Below, one piece after another: positions 12,216-23,279 of a stretch of DNA of 64,000 nt (positions are counted from its first letter, which is position 1; the number at the start of each line of letters is the position of its first letter). Under the pieces are notes generated by a model, which had not been told where the DNA came from, made no database searches, and saw only the letters and a list, made by a program, of their open reading frames with translations. Source of the stretch: Polytrichum commune (taxonomy: Eukaryota > Streptophyta > Polytrichopsida > Polytrichales > Polytrichaceae); the NCBI GenBank assembly GCA_950295325.1, contig OX485805.1:12806501-12870500 (forward strand), written 5' to 3'. A program made the position numbers and the translations under genes.

Positions 12216-12569
12216 TCATCTCAGACCACATGTTACACAAACATAGGGATCTTGGAATCTATGTCAAAATCAAGGAGTCTTACTTTTGTAACATGTGAGT
12301 TCTCCACCTTCTTCTTAATGACCATAAACGCTAAGGCTGTCATGTAACTTATGATGAATCAAAATTAAGCAATATTGGGGCATCAAACAAAGTATTATTC
12401 AACGGTCTCCATGAGTTATGTATCCAATTTTATTATTTTATTTTAAATTTCTTATTAAAGCCATATTTGGGTTGAATTTTGATGTATAGACATGGACATA
12501 TTGTGACATACCGACCACATACTTTGCCTGTATGAAGAACTCATTGGTAGGAGTTTATGTTATACACTC

Positions 12570-12980
12570 CTTGTAGTGTAGTAGAGGCGCCTATCCCCGA
12601 TCATGACCCCATCAACAATCTATAAGGGTACTGGAATGTTGATCAAGTTGGGATTGATTTTTGATTAGGCTGGAACCCAATAGTGCCCATGACACATGTC
12701 TTGGTTTTGACTGCTAAAGTGAGGAGGAATAAGCGGTTAAAATGAGTGGTTATGGCAAACTCTAGACATTGGTAATTAATATGTTCGGTTCAACTTTTGA
12801 CCTCAACCGTTCATAGAAGATTCATTTAAGGAATGAATTTATTGAAAAAATTGCAGTCCTCCTGATTTCTATCTTCCTACACAAGATAAAATTTCACTGC
12901 CTTATTACACTTCTCCAAATCTAGGGCATAATCTCTTAAGTGATCGGTCATGGACGCCTCTACTCTAATTACAACTACGT
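12570..12980. repeat. Dispersed repeat R1, copy 1
   Basis: About 400 bp similar in order and sequence to 22320-22730. Shared landmarks: 'gtagtagaggcgcctat', 'caatctataagggtactgga', 'tgacacatgtcttggtttt', 'ctctagacattggtaat', 'tgatttctatcttcctaca'. No terminal repeats were found and the family is unknown. Confidence 0.7.
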
Positions 12981-13159
12981 GAGCGGATTTACATATGAGT
13001 TTAGACTATGCCTAAGGATGAGGCGTATCTCGCTCACATAAATCAACAGGAACGAACCATTGACATCCTACAACCCTTGATCAAATAGGCGAAAAAAGAA
13101 ATCTTAACCAATTTTAATGCAGAGCCTTGTGTTTTATAAGATTTATTTACTAAACACTC

Positions 13160-13662
13160 CACGATGTCATGGCACATGCATGAGGTCGAAGTGGATAAAA
13201 AGGCGGGTCTTACTTCTATGGAGATTAGAGAGGGATTAGAGAACATGTTTTTTTAGGCTAAGTAATATTGTGTCTTTCATGCACATCGATCATACGATCT
13301 CTTCCTTTGTGTCCCGATAGCGGGATAAGATTGTTATGGCGTATGAGTTCGAAGTGGATACAAAGGCGGGTCTTACTTCTACGGAGATTAGAGAGAGAGA
13401 GCGTGCTTTTTTAGGCCAAGTAATATTGGGCCTTTTTATGCACATCAATCATACAATCTCTTCCTTTGTGTCCCGTAACGGGATAAAGATTGTTATGGCG
13501 CATGAGGTTGAAGTGGATAAAAAGGCGGGTCTTACTTCTATGCGGAGAGAGAGAGAGAGCGAGCTTGTGCTTTTTAAGGCTAAGTAATAGTGGGCCTTTT
13601 ATGCACATGGATGATCGATTCGATCTCTTCCTTTGTGTCCCGTAGCGGGATAAGATTGTTAT
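13160..13662. repeat. Minisatellite of about 160 bp, three units
   Basis: 'gaagtggataaaaaggcggg' recurs at about 13190, 13351 and 13512 (spacing about 160 bp). Each unit ends in the imperfect palindrome 'gtcccgtagcgggataa'. Confidence 0.88.
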
Positions 13663-13943
13663 GGTGCACACACACACCAACATGGATGTTCGAAACTTAA
13701 GAGGTTTCCATGAGCCCACGGGGACGTGTGTGACAGGAGTCTATGTCCTTTATCTATGAGCCACAGGTAAAAAAACAAACCCTTTTCCAAGTTCGTCCAC
13801 CCTCGCTCGCGTGCGGATTCCATATATGCATGCACCCAACAACGTTTGTCCGTCTCCACACATGAATGTGAATGAAACCCCGGGACACGAGAATGTGAAC
13901 GGGACTATCTCATGTTCTAGTTCGAAGAACAAACACATGAGTA

Positions 13944-14768
13944 CTACGGGCCACTCCACACGCGAGCCAAGAGCCGTGCCCAAGGAATTGTGAAGAAAGT
14001 GTCCAAAGGCCGTCTCAAGACACCTCCACAATCATGTGGTGTGGTCACGGACCCTCAAGTGTAGTGTGAAGCCATATGTGACCGGGCCCTCAACCAAATG
14101 CTACGGGCCACTCCACACACGAGCCAAGAGCTGTGACCATGGAATTGTGAAGAAAGTGTCCAAAGGCCGTCTCAAGACACCTCCACAATCATGTAGTGTG
14201 GTCACGGACCCTCAAGTGGAGTGTGAAGCCATATGTGACCGGGCCTTCAACCAAATGCTACGGGCCACTCCACACACGAGCCAAGAGCCGTGACCATGGA
14301 ATTGTGAGAGCCTACCAGAAAGAAAGTGTCCAAAAGCTGTCTCAAGACACCTCCACAATCATGTAGTGTGGTCACGGACCCTCAAGTGTAGTGTGAAGCC
14401 ATATGTGACTGGGTCTTCAACCAAATGCTACGGGCCACTCCACACACGAGCCAAGAGCCGTGACCATGGAATTGTGAGAGCCTACCAGAAAGAAAGTGTC
14501 CAAAGGCCGTCTCAAGACACCTCCACGATCATGTAGTGTGGTCACGGACCCTCAAGTGTAGTGTGAAGCCATATGTGACCGGGCCTTCAACCAAATGCTA
14601 CGGGCCACTCCACACATGAGCCAAGAGCCGTGACCATGGAATTGTGAGAGCCTACAAGAAAGAAAGTGTCCAAAGGCCGTCTCAAGACACCTCCACGATC
14701 ATGTAGTATGGTCACGGACCCTCAAGTGTAGTGTGAAGCCATATGTGACCGGGCCCTCAACCAAATGC
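13944..14768. repeat. Minisatellite of 157/170 bp, five units
   Basis: Units start at 13944, 14101, 14258, 14428 and 14598 ('ctacgggccactccacac') and the array ends near 14768. The first two units are 157 bp. The last three are 170 bp because of a 13-bp addition around 'gagcctaccaga'. Copies are over 90% alike by eye. Confidence 0.92.
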
Positions 14769-17250
14769 TCTTTCAATGAATTTCTATTCGTGCGGGTCCT
14801 CACACATGATAAAATGGAATAAATCGACGGTTGTGAGCATTCGGAGTGCCATGATCTCCTAGTTTTGTGTTAGGCCTACCTCCAAAAGGTGGTTTATGAA
14901 AATAATCCAAGTGAGCATGAAACATGATCTAATCAATGCCATGTAGGAATCCATGTATACATCCATCTTGCATTCACATACTCCATTGGTCCCTCAAGTG
15001 TGGTGTGAAGCGAACTTGGATCGACTTTGCCTTTTCCACCAATGATAGTGCTTGAAGTGTAATGGTCACGGGCTCTCAATCTTGTGTGTGAAGTGGCCCT
15101 AAGGTATGTGATCCTATTGTGGGCACTTTGAACTCCACGTAAGGTACATAACAATTCCAATATCATGCCCACACTAGGATTGATGATTGGTGAACACCAA
15201 TAGGAGAGCTTCCATCTTGAGAGGAGGTCATGACTTGTATGCACTGGCGAAATTGGAGTACATTACATTCGGTGAGGTCACCGTGAGTTGGTCGACAAAT
15301 CCTTATTGGTAGCAGTGAATTTCATAAAGAAATAAAATTCCCTTGTTTGGAGGGACTCCTCCTATTGCCAAGAGCAACAATTGGCCCTATCATGGGCATG
15401 GTATAAGCATCTACATGATGGTCTCTTTCGAAAGAAACATGTCCCGATTTTAAAACTTTGATAATATACAATTGCTTTTCGGAAAGTTCATAGTACATAG
15501 TATAAGTGTTCTCATAAAATAGAAGTCTCTTGGAATTAAAGGATAGTTATGCTCGTGTGATATTTGGTCCCTTGGAATGCAACCCAAGAGCTATGTAATG
15601 TCATGTATGTGGGTGTTACTTTGTTCAATTTTCATGTTCTCTAACTTTACTAGTTAGATTTACACAATGAAGATTTGTGTTGCATAAAGTTAGTGTATAT
15701 AAGATGACACATCAACAAAAAATAGATTGAAACTCGAACCTTGCATGATAAATTGATGATTCTCAAAGTTGAATGGTTGTTGATTTCTTAATTGAACACG
15801 TGGGTCCTCCTAATTATAGTCATTATTGAAGGTAGAATAGTCAATAATATATGAAGACGTCATCCAATCTCTTTCAAACATGTGTCTTCATGTTGTATTT
15901 TCTTTGATCCTCATTGAGGCACACACCAATCATATAGAGGGGTCCAATTTAAGAAGAGTATATTAATAATACTTACATACCTTACATGTTTGGTTGTTGG
16001 ATCGGATTGGAAATTCTCTTGTCTAGTTGCTTAGCAACTACAAATTACAAAGGTTCTTGCTTGGAGTTTCGAAATTGAAATTAAATGTGAATGGTCTTTC
16101 ATTCACTCCAACCTCTAGTAGGCACTATCTTCTTTCTTTCCTTTTTAATGAATTTTTACAAAATCAAAGTTGAAGTGCAAAAGTTATAAGAGGTCAATAT
16201 GAAAAAAAAATGATTTTCTCTTTGACCCTAATTGTTCATGGAGTTGTATATGAATAATGACTCCCACTTTTACCATGTCAAAACGACAATTTTTTTTAAT
16301 TTTTGGAAAGTTTGGTGTAACTTGGATGAGGCATTGACAACACTTTGATATTTTGAAGTTGGAGTTGATTTGTGACGTAGGTATTTTTTAAAATAAAAAA
16401 TTTAAAGAATAATTTTTTTTGCATTGAGTAGAAATTGAACATGTTTATGGTTGAGCCTTGTCCAACTAGGAATTAGGATAGCCAAGTTGGCGAATGGGCA
16501 TAGGACACATCGCGTAGTTAGTTGATGTTGGAAAGTGGACCACAGATCATTTGCTTGGAAGTTTGTATAGGAGATGAAATTAAAATTCCATGTAAATTCG
16601 TGGAGGTGTATTATACGACATGGTGATGTCTGGTTTGATACAAAAAAATTGTTTTTGGGAATAGTTTTGCCATGTGTCGTACCCACATTGGTCAAGGCCT
16701 AGCCCTATCCAACGTGGAAATTAGCGTTCGGCACTCAAAGTGTTGAACCAGACACCACTCTACAATAGAGGCCTTCATGAAGCATCTACACTAAATATGA
16801 TATTTACTATCATGTGGAATTTAATGTGACTATGGTAACTCTTCAGATGACACTTATTATGAATAAGTGAACAAACACTGTCATGGATGTTGGACGAGTT
16901 CATCCATTGGCCAAAACCGTCCATTCTCTTGTCAACAACTTCTGATGAAATATTGTCATGGATGATTGAAGTTTGGATGAAAAATCACTTAGCAAGTGAT
17001 TGTAATTGGAACACTCTAATTAAATCTATAATCCCCCATAAACATTTATATGGAATGACAAATAATGTTGGGTTAACATTTTGTGTCGGTGACACTATAC
17101 CACGGTTTACAATCAGTATTGAACAAGACAATTAGAATTGGTGACACAAAATATCATATTTAGTGTAGTTCTACACAAGCTATTCCAAGCATTGGAAGAT
17201 ATCATCTCCACCAAAAAGGACCATTTTTTTTGCACCGGATTGGTATACAA
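14769..17250. other. Gene-free DNA
   Basis: Partial echoes of the preceding minisatellite persist near 14990-15080 ('ctcaagtgtggtgtgaag'). Otherwise AT-rich with no recognised gene or element. Confidence 0.45.
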
Positions 17251-17740
17251 TCCACCCTTGATAAATGTTACACTTATAAATGTTAACTCATTATATTTGT
17301 TAACAAAACCGTACTCCCCTCATATTGTTAACTAGAATGTTGACTATGTTAAATGTTAAAAATAATTTACTTCCCTCTTTATTAATTTGCCACTTATAAA
17401 TGTTAACCTACAAAATACATCCAATACTGTATGATGACATCCATTACATTGACTCACAACCTTTCAAAGTGGCAAAAGCCACCAAATTTGACTTTTGTGA
17501 TCAAATTATTCATCTAAACTATATTGATTCTTATTTTGTTTCATAAAAATAAAAGATTGATTTGATACACATATTTTATATATGATAATTTTGCAAAACT
17601 CTCCCTCCATAATTGTAATGAATTTATATTTGTCAAGCATTCAAAAAGCTCCCTTTATAACTGTTACAATATTAACTCACTATAAATGTTAGGAAAATTT
17701 TACTCCAGAGCCTAACATTTATAGAGGGTGGAGTGTACTT
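17250..17740. repeat. AT-rich repeat with recurring 'tataaatgtta' motif
   Basis: The motif appears at about 17277, 17396 and 17682. At its right end it forms a short inverted pair (17680-17693 with 17711-17724), suggesting eroded ends of a small transposon. The family was not identified. Confidence 0.4.
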
Positions 17741-19619
17741 TTGGTGAGCAACCCCTATGTGCTTTGTGACAAAACCCCACGGTTTAATACACACCTTGTC
17801 AATTTTGTGCCTTCCCAAGCAGTGGTCGAAATTGCCCCAATTATTCATACCTTTGTGTCTAGCTATCAATTTTCCAACAACTTGTGGAGTGCAAACAATC
17901 CAAGAACAAACTTCCTAATGAAGGTGAAAGGTGCCAAGCAAGTTGGGTTGGTTTTCAGAAGGTGGGTGTTGGCATGGGTTTAAGGGTTTTAAGTGCTTCC
18001 CAAATAGATCGTGCAATGCAGATCCTGATAGATCAGCAATTGCGAATCGCGTCGATTGTTGTTTCAAGTTTCAAAATCGGAGTTGAGATAGATGCACTAG
18101 TATAAGAGCGAGGTCAAAGTCAGAGTTGGGATACGAGTCGATCGAGTTCAAAGCAGGTAGCTAGAAAGGTGATGATCGAGGGTTTAATTTCGGTTCAGCG
18201 GCACTGTTTTGGTTCCACTTAATTCAGGAATCATGTTCTATGGATGGGGAGAACCGGCTTCTAGTTGTAGATGAAGCGATTTCCCTTTCAAATTACCGAT
18301 TGAAAATCAAAAGTCTAGGAAATCAACCAAACTACAGAAATAACCTGTTTGAAGTGGAAATACAAGGAATTTCAATCAATAACTGGTTGGTAATAAAGAA
18401 GTAAGGATACTCACCATGTTGGTTCAAATTTCTCCCCGCTCACTGATCATGTTCTGTAGCATGGATATCAGCAATTCAAGAATACATACATTTCTGGTTA
18501 CGGTCTTGGTTGAATCACAGCAAGTTGGTTTTTTTTTTTATGGTTTTCAGGAGATTTAGTGAAGGGTTGATGTTATGGTGATAGAGGGTAGAATGCGTGT
18601 GATGTCACCGAACACTCCACTGCTGCAAAAAAAAAAAACCTGAATTACTGAGTCTCCAGATGCAGTTGAAGCAACAAAATAAAATAAAATAAATTGTAGT
18701 ATGCCGCAGATAGCTTGTAGGTGGACTCGACTGAGCCACTGAGTCTCCAGATGCAGTTGAAGCAATAACAAAAATTAAATGTATTGTAGTATGCCGCAGA
18801 TAGTTTGTAGGTGGACTCGATGCTTGAGAATTCTGTACGTAAGGAGATTTCAGCTGTTTTCTTTGGTGCTCTGTACGTGGTCTCACAAGTTCTCGATTCT
18901 TCCGAGCTGAAGCAAGATGAGAGCTCGGCACACACTGACTTGTGTCGAGCTACTTCAAAGCCCTTTTGAATACCGCAAGCATTAGTTGAGTTCAAGCTAT
19001 CGCAACAAACAGGTTAAGTGACATCTGATTGTGCATTCGAATTAATTCACGGAGAGAGCGAATTGATCGCATACAAGTGTACCTCTCTCATCCATTCCAC
19101 AGAACAAACTTGTGGTCGATTCAACCTCAAATGACTTGGACTACACTGATCCGGGGTGTTTATTAAACTGATTCCGGTGTCGGAGAAACTAAAAAAAGGT
19201 GACCTCCGGACAGTATTCCATTATGTTCGATGTATGAGAGGCATCCTTGGATGCGAGAATTCTCTCTCCGGAATTCGCTGTGCGTGGAGAATAACCCTAG
19301 CTTGTGCATGCAAAATGTTTGGGGCTAGATCCATGGAAGCTTTGGGGCTCATGTGCATCCATGTCCTTATGGAGCTCAAAAGGTTCGTCGGAGCATCATG
19401 CGCATTGTGATGCAAAATCAATGGAATGTGGCCAGTCTTCTCAAACTAGAAGCTATGGAAGCCTTAAAGGACCAAGTTCTTGAGTCCATTTACACTTTTA
19501 GTGTTCAAAGGATTTGGAATTTTATTTGATATAAATCTTATGTCAAGTAGAGGATAAAAACATCATACGGATGTTGCGACATTCATGATTCATTCTTAAT
19601 TTTGCACCTACTCACCCCT
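17741..19619. other. Moderately GC-rich stretch without an identifiable gene
   Basis: Contains a 91-bp tandem duplication starting at 18647 and 18738 ('actgagtctccagatgcagt'). The minus-strand open frames here read through this duplication and match no family I recognise. It may be a decayed captured gene or a leader region. Confidence 0.4.
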
Positions 19620-19622
19620 CAC

Positions 19623-19909
19623 CATTAGTAGAAAACTATGCCCAAACATACCAGAGCCGAAATTTGCTTCAATTATTCTGACCGGCCTAATTTGTAGTCG
19701 CTAAACGATTATGATTTCTTTTTCTTTTTCATTTTTCCACTGCCATTTTGAACTTTCAGGGCGTGTAATATATATCGTTGGAAAGGTATGTTCAAGAACT
19801 TTCCAAGGGTATATTATATGCCCCCCGAATTCCCAAAAAAAAAACCAACTCTGCAATCGTTTAGCGATTGCAGATCAAGCTCGTCTTTTGGCATAGTTTT
19901 CTACTAGTG
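19623..19909. mobile_element. CACTA-type MITE, copy 1
   Basis: 287 bp. Ends CATTAGTAGAAAACTATG (left) and CATAGTTTTCTACTAGTG (right), flanked by a 3-bp duplication CAC (19620-19622 and 19910-19912). The CACTAGTAGAAAA terminus is typical of plant CACTA/En-Spm elements. A subterminal inverted pair includes 'aatcgtttagcgattgcag'. Confidence 0.85.
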
Positions 19910-20261
19910 CACTTAAATATAGTTGTCCGATTGAGATAATTTGGTGGACAATATATAATTTCATGAAATTCGAGGGACTTTTTAAAAGCACAAGTGATTA
20001 GCAAGGATTCTTTTGAGAAAACAATAATTTCATTTTGGTCAAAGTCTAAGTTTGAATGCTATTTCAAAACCACCCAAGTCGGACAATAGTGGACACAAAA
20101 CATTTGTTCCATGATCTACCCCAAAACTTAAAACCCAATTGAGGCATAACATCGCCTATGTACAAACACGGCAAGTCCAATGACTAGCACCCCTTGACAT
20201 AAAATGAGTCGGACTAGAAGCTTCAACATAGGTAAAGCTATGGATGTGCCAATTTACACTA

Positions 20262-21025
20262 CAGTCTGACCTTGTTGATACGACACCCTCGATATTACAA
20301 CACATTTTTGCGAGACAACTTTTTGGGTTCAAAACCCCCTCTTTTATACGACTACGGCACTCGATAATGCGACATTTAGAATCTCCGTTTTGTCATATCA
20401 AAGAGGTGGTCGATGCTGAAATTCCTTTCATCTATGTTATGTACATCTAAAATACATCCAGTTTCACTTGGGAACTACTTGGGAACTTCACTTATCATTG
20501 GGAACTTAATGATAATTAGGGTTACTAGTGTAGAATGGACATGGTTAAGGTTAGAGTGGCCTCTTGCCTAGTCGTTTGCCTTGAACTCATGATGTTGCTC
20601 CACCTACAGTAAAGCTTAGTGATGCTAAATGTCCTGCATCATTGTTGTCTAGTTTCTTATTACAGAACATTTTATTTTTTGGTGTTCATGAAATTAATGC
20701 TTTTCAAAAATTATTAGTAAGGAATTTAAATATGATGACAATTGCTAACTCGGGTGGACAACACCAGAGATCTTCGTCTCCTATTTCAAGAGTACTTGAG
20801 AATATTTGTATTTGTTTGGAGTTATGAGTTATTATTTTATACCGTCTATATTGCTTAAACTCATTGTATATATTTTGAAGCTCCTATTACTTATGTTTTC
20901 GTATTCCCTCAATAATACGACAACTTTACACCATTTGTCATATACATGAGAAGACGACACCTCAATAATACGACTTTGTTTGTGTTTCCCAAACTTGTCA
21001 TACTAAGTTAAAGAGGGAGAACAAC
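20262..21025. mobile_element. Pogo/Tigger-like element, copy 1
   Basis: Begins CAGTCTGACCTTGTTGATAC after a TA (20260-20261). Related 'cctcaataatacgac' blocks occur near the right end, whose exact position is uncertain. CAGT..ACCTC..TAATACGAC ends with TA targets are typical of pogo/Tigger and Emigrant/Lemi elements. The frame around 20590-20820 (SDAKCPASLLSS ... FQKLLV) resembles the tail of a Tigger-like transposase, from memory of such proteins. The element at 48075 shares its end sequence. Confidence 0.6.
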
Positions 21026-21029
21026 ATAC

Positions 21030-21890
21030 CAAGCTCTATATAAAGATGAAGGACCGAGGACGTCAGTTCCACAATCTCCAACCAAAGGCATCGTCGGTGC
21101 AGTATATTCTGTTTCAATTTCCATACATTGATACCCGGAATCTACATACACTGGCCCATACCCAAGGTAATCCACCGGGTATATACCTGGTACAGCTGGT
21201 CGTTGGCTCTTGATGGGCTACTCTCTAGGGTTTGGTTTTGAGTTCGAGAGTCGTGGCTAGTGTTGCATCTTTTATGTTAAAGGTCGGAGGCAGCATTTTA
21301 AAAATTAAAATAAAAATATTTCAAAACATTTTTAATGTTTCTTATTGAAAATCACTTAAGACATCAATCTGTAAGGATGTTTATGGCAAATCATTGTCAA
21401 AAACATTTATTTCTTCGAGGACGAGTTCTTTGAGTTCTTCGTCCAAGTATTAATGTAAGAGTGCGCATGGATCGTCCACGATGCGAAATTCGTTTTGTTC
21501 AATGTCGTCGTCATTCTCTGTCCAGGGCTCAGGGCTTAGGGTTTAGGCATTGCTATTGAGTTTGAATGTACTCATGCTATATGGTAATATGAAACAATCG
21601 GCAACGTTGCACGTGCCTATATTCGCACTATTGACTTGCATTGATGTAATAGTGAATTTATATTTAAAAACATAAAAATGCCTCAAAATTTGTTGAGTGT
21701 TTTAAAATACATTTTAAAGTGTGTATTATTTATTTATTTATTTAAAAAAGATGCACACCTAGTTGTGGCGCAAGTTGTGCAATTCCAGAGTTCCAGTGCT
21801 ACATGGGGATCAATAAGGTTGGATGCACGTGAGCAATTATCAAATCATTATTTGTGGACCCTTTGACCTCTTCTTTGGAGCAAAGACCTG
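21030..21890. other. Gene-free DNA
   Basis: No family recognised. A short (TTTA)n run lies near 21725-21745. Confidence 0.4.
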
Positions 21891-21895
21891 AAGAG

Positions 21896-22144
21896 CAGTG
21901 CCCGGGAAGCTAGGTTTTGGGCATATATAAGCTTAGTCGGTCAAGATCCTAGTGATTTTAAATCCAGCCGGTTACATGTATGTTGACATCTTCCGGTTTT
22001 GCTTTTATTCATTTGAGGAGGTATATTCTTATATAGATTCCTTTAAATGATAGGTAAAGCTTCTAAAGTCTCCAACTTCAACCGGTTATTTCTCAAACTC
22101 AACTGGTTCATCTACAACTAACCGTTGGTTTTTCCCGGACATAG
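21896..22144. mobile_element. hAT-type MITE, copy 2
   Basis: 249 bp. Terminal repeats CAGTGCCCGGGAA and (inverted) CTATGTCCGGGAA, with 8-bp flanks CTGAAGAG (21888-21895) and CTAAAGAG (22145-22152) differing by one base. An 8-bp target duplication with CA-starting ends fits the hAT superfamily. Confidence 0.75.
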
Positions 22145-22319
22145 CTAAAGAGTAACTAGCAAGTGTATGGAGTGATTTTCTAGACGTAAGGTAGAGGCAT
22201 CTATAGCCGACCAGGTGCATTTAACTGTTCGCTAGGGCCATGTATTGACGATATGGATGAAATCTATGTTTTTCAAGCGAATGGAGTTAAGTTTTATGTG
22301 GTGGCAGCTTGTGATCGAT

Positions 22320-22730
22320 TATAGTAGAGGCGCCTATTCCAAATCATGATTGCGTCATCAATCTATAGGGTACTGGAATTTCGATCATGTTGGGACTGGA
22401 TTTTGATTAGGTTGGAACCAATAGTGGCATGACACATGTCATGGTTTTGAGTGCCAAAGTGAGGAAGAATGAATGGTTAACATGAGTTGTTATGGCAGAC
22501 TCTAGACATTGGTAATATGTTTGGGCCAACTTTTTGGCTTCACAAATTTGCAATAATTTCAATTGAACGAATAAAATTGCACTTATTTATTTATTTATTT
22601 TGCAATCCTCTTGATTTCTATCTTCCTACATGGGAAAAATGTGCTTTGCCTTGTACTTCTCCAAAACAGGTGCAAAATTCCTTAAGTCATCAGTCATGGG
22701 TGCCTTTACTCTACCCTCACAAGAATTTCG
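22320..22730. repeat. Dispersed repeat R1, copy 2
   Basis: Same ordered landmarks as 12570-12980. A partial third copy of its 3' end lies at about 22876-22996 ('gcctccaaaatagatgcaaa'). Confidence 0.7.
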
Positions 22731-22996
22731 ACGCCTGTCCTAGCCAAGCATTAGCATTTAGACGAGCGGTTATGGGTTAACCTATAAATCAACTATGTGT
22801 TACCCAAAGTTTACCATTCCAAAATTTGTAGCAAAGTCCATAGACATGAATGAAAAATATAAGAATAAAACAAAAAATTGCATTCTCTTTAGATTTGGAT
22901 TTTCTTCGCAAGAAATATAATTCCCTACTATTACGCCTCCAAAATAGATGCAAACTTTCCTATTTGTTTGGTTATCAATGCCTCCACGTTAATCGC

Positions 22997-23275
22997 TCAA
23001 GATCCTAGTGTTTCCAAGACCAACCAGTTACATGTTGTGACCGATTAGACACTTTTTTTTCATTTTTTTCTTTTTAGGAACAGACACTTTATTCACTCCG
23101 GCCTCCTCCGCAGACCGGAATTCTTCTTCTTCTTGTGACCGATCAATTTCTCTTTATGAAATTGAGGTATATTCCACAGATTCCTCAAGAATGATGGGGT
23201 AATTTTCCTAAAGCCTCGAACGTCAAATGGGTATTTCTCAAACTCCACCGGTTCATCTGTAGCTAGCACTCAGAT
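22997..23275. mobile_element. Partial hAT-type MITE with an internal insertion
   Basis: Opens with 'ctcaagatcctagtgtttcc' and closes with 'atttctcaaactccaccggt', as in the intact family. It is interrupted at about 23047-23140 by T-rich DNA and a GC block ending in repeated TTC triplets. Confidence 0.55.
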
Positions 23276-23279
23276 CTCC

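Noticed and set aside
13160-14768. Regularly spaced repeats considered as a CRISPR array
   Set aside because: The units are directly tandem with no unique spacers, in a plant genome.
18556-18995. Overlapping minus-strand frames of up to 116 codons
   Set aside because: They read through a 91-bp tandem duplication in different frames and resemble no protein family.
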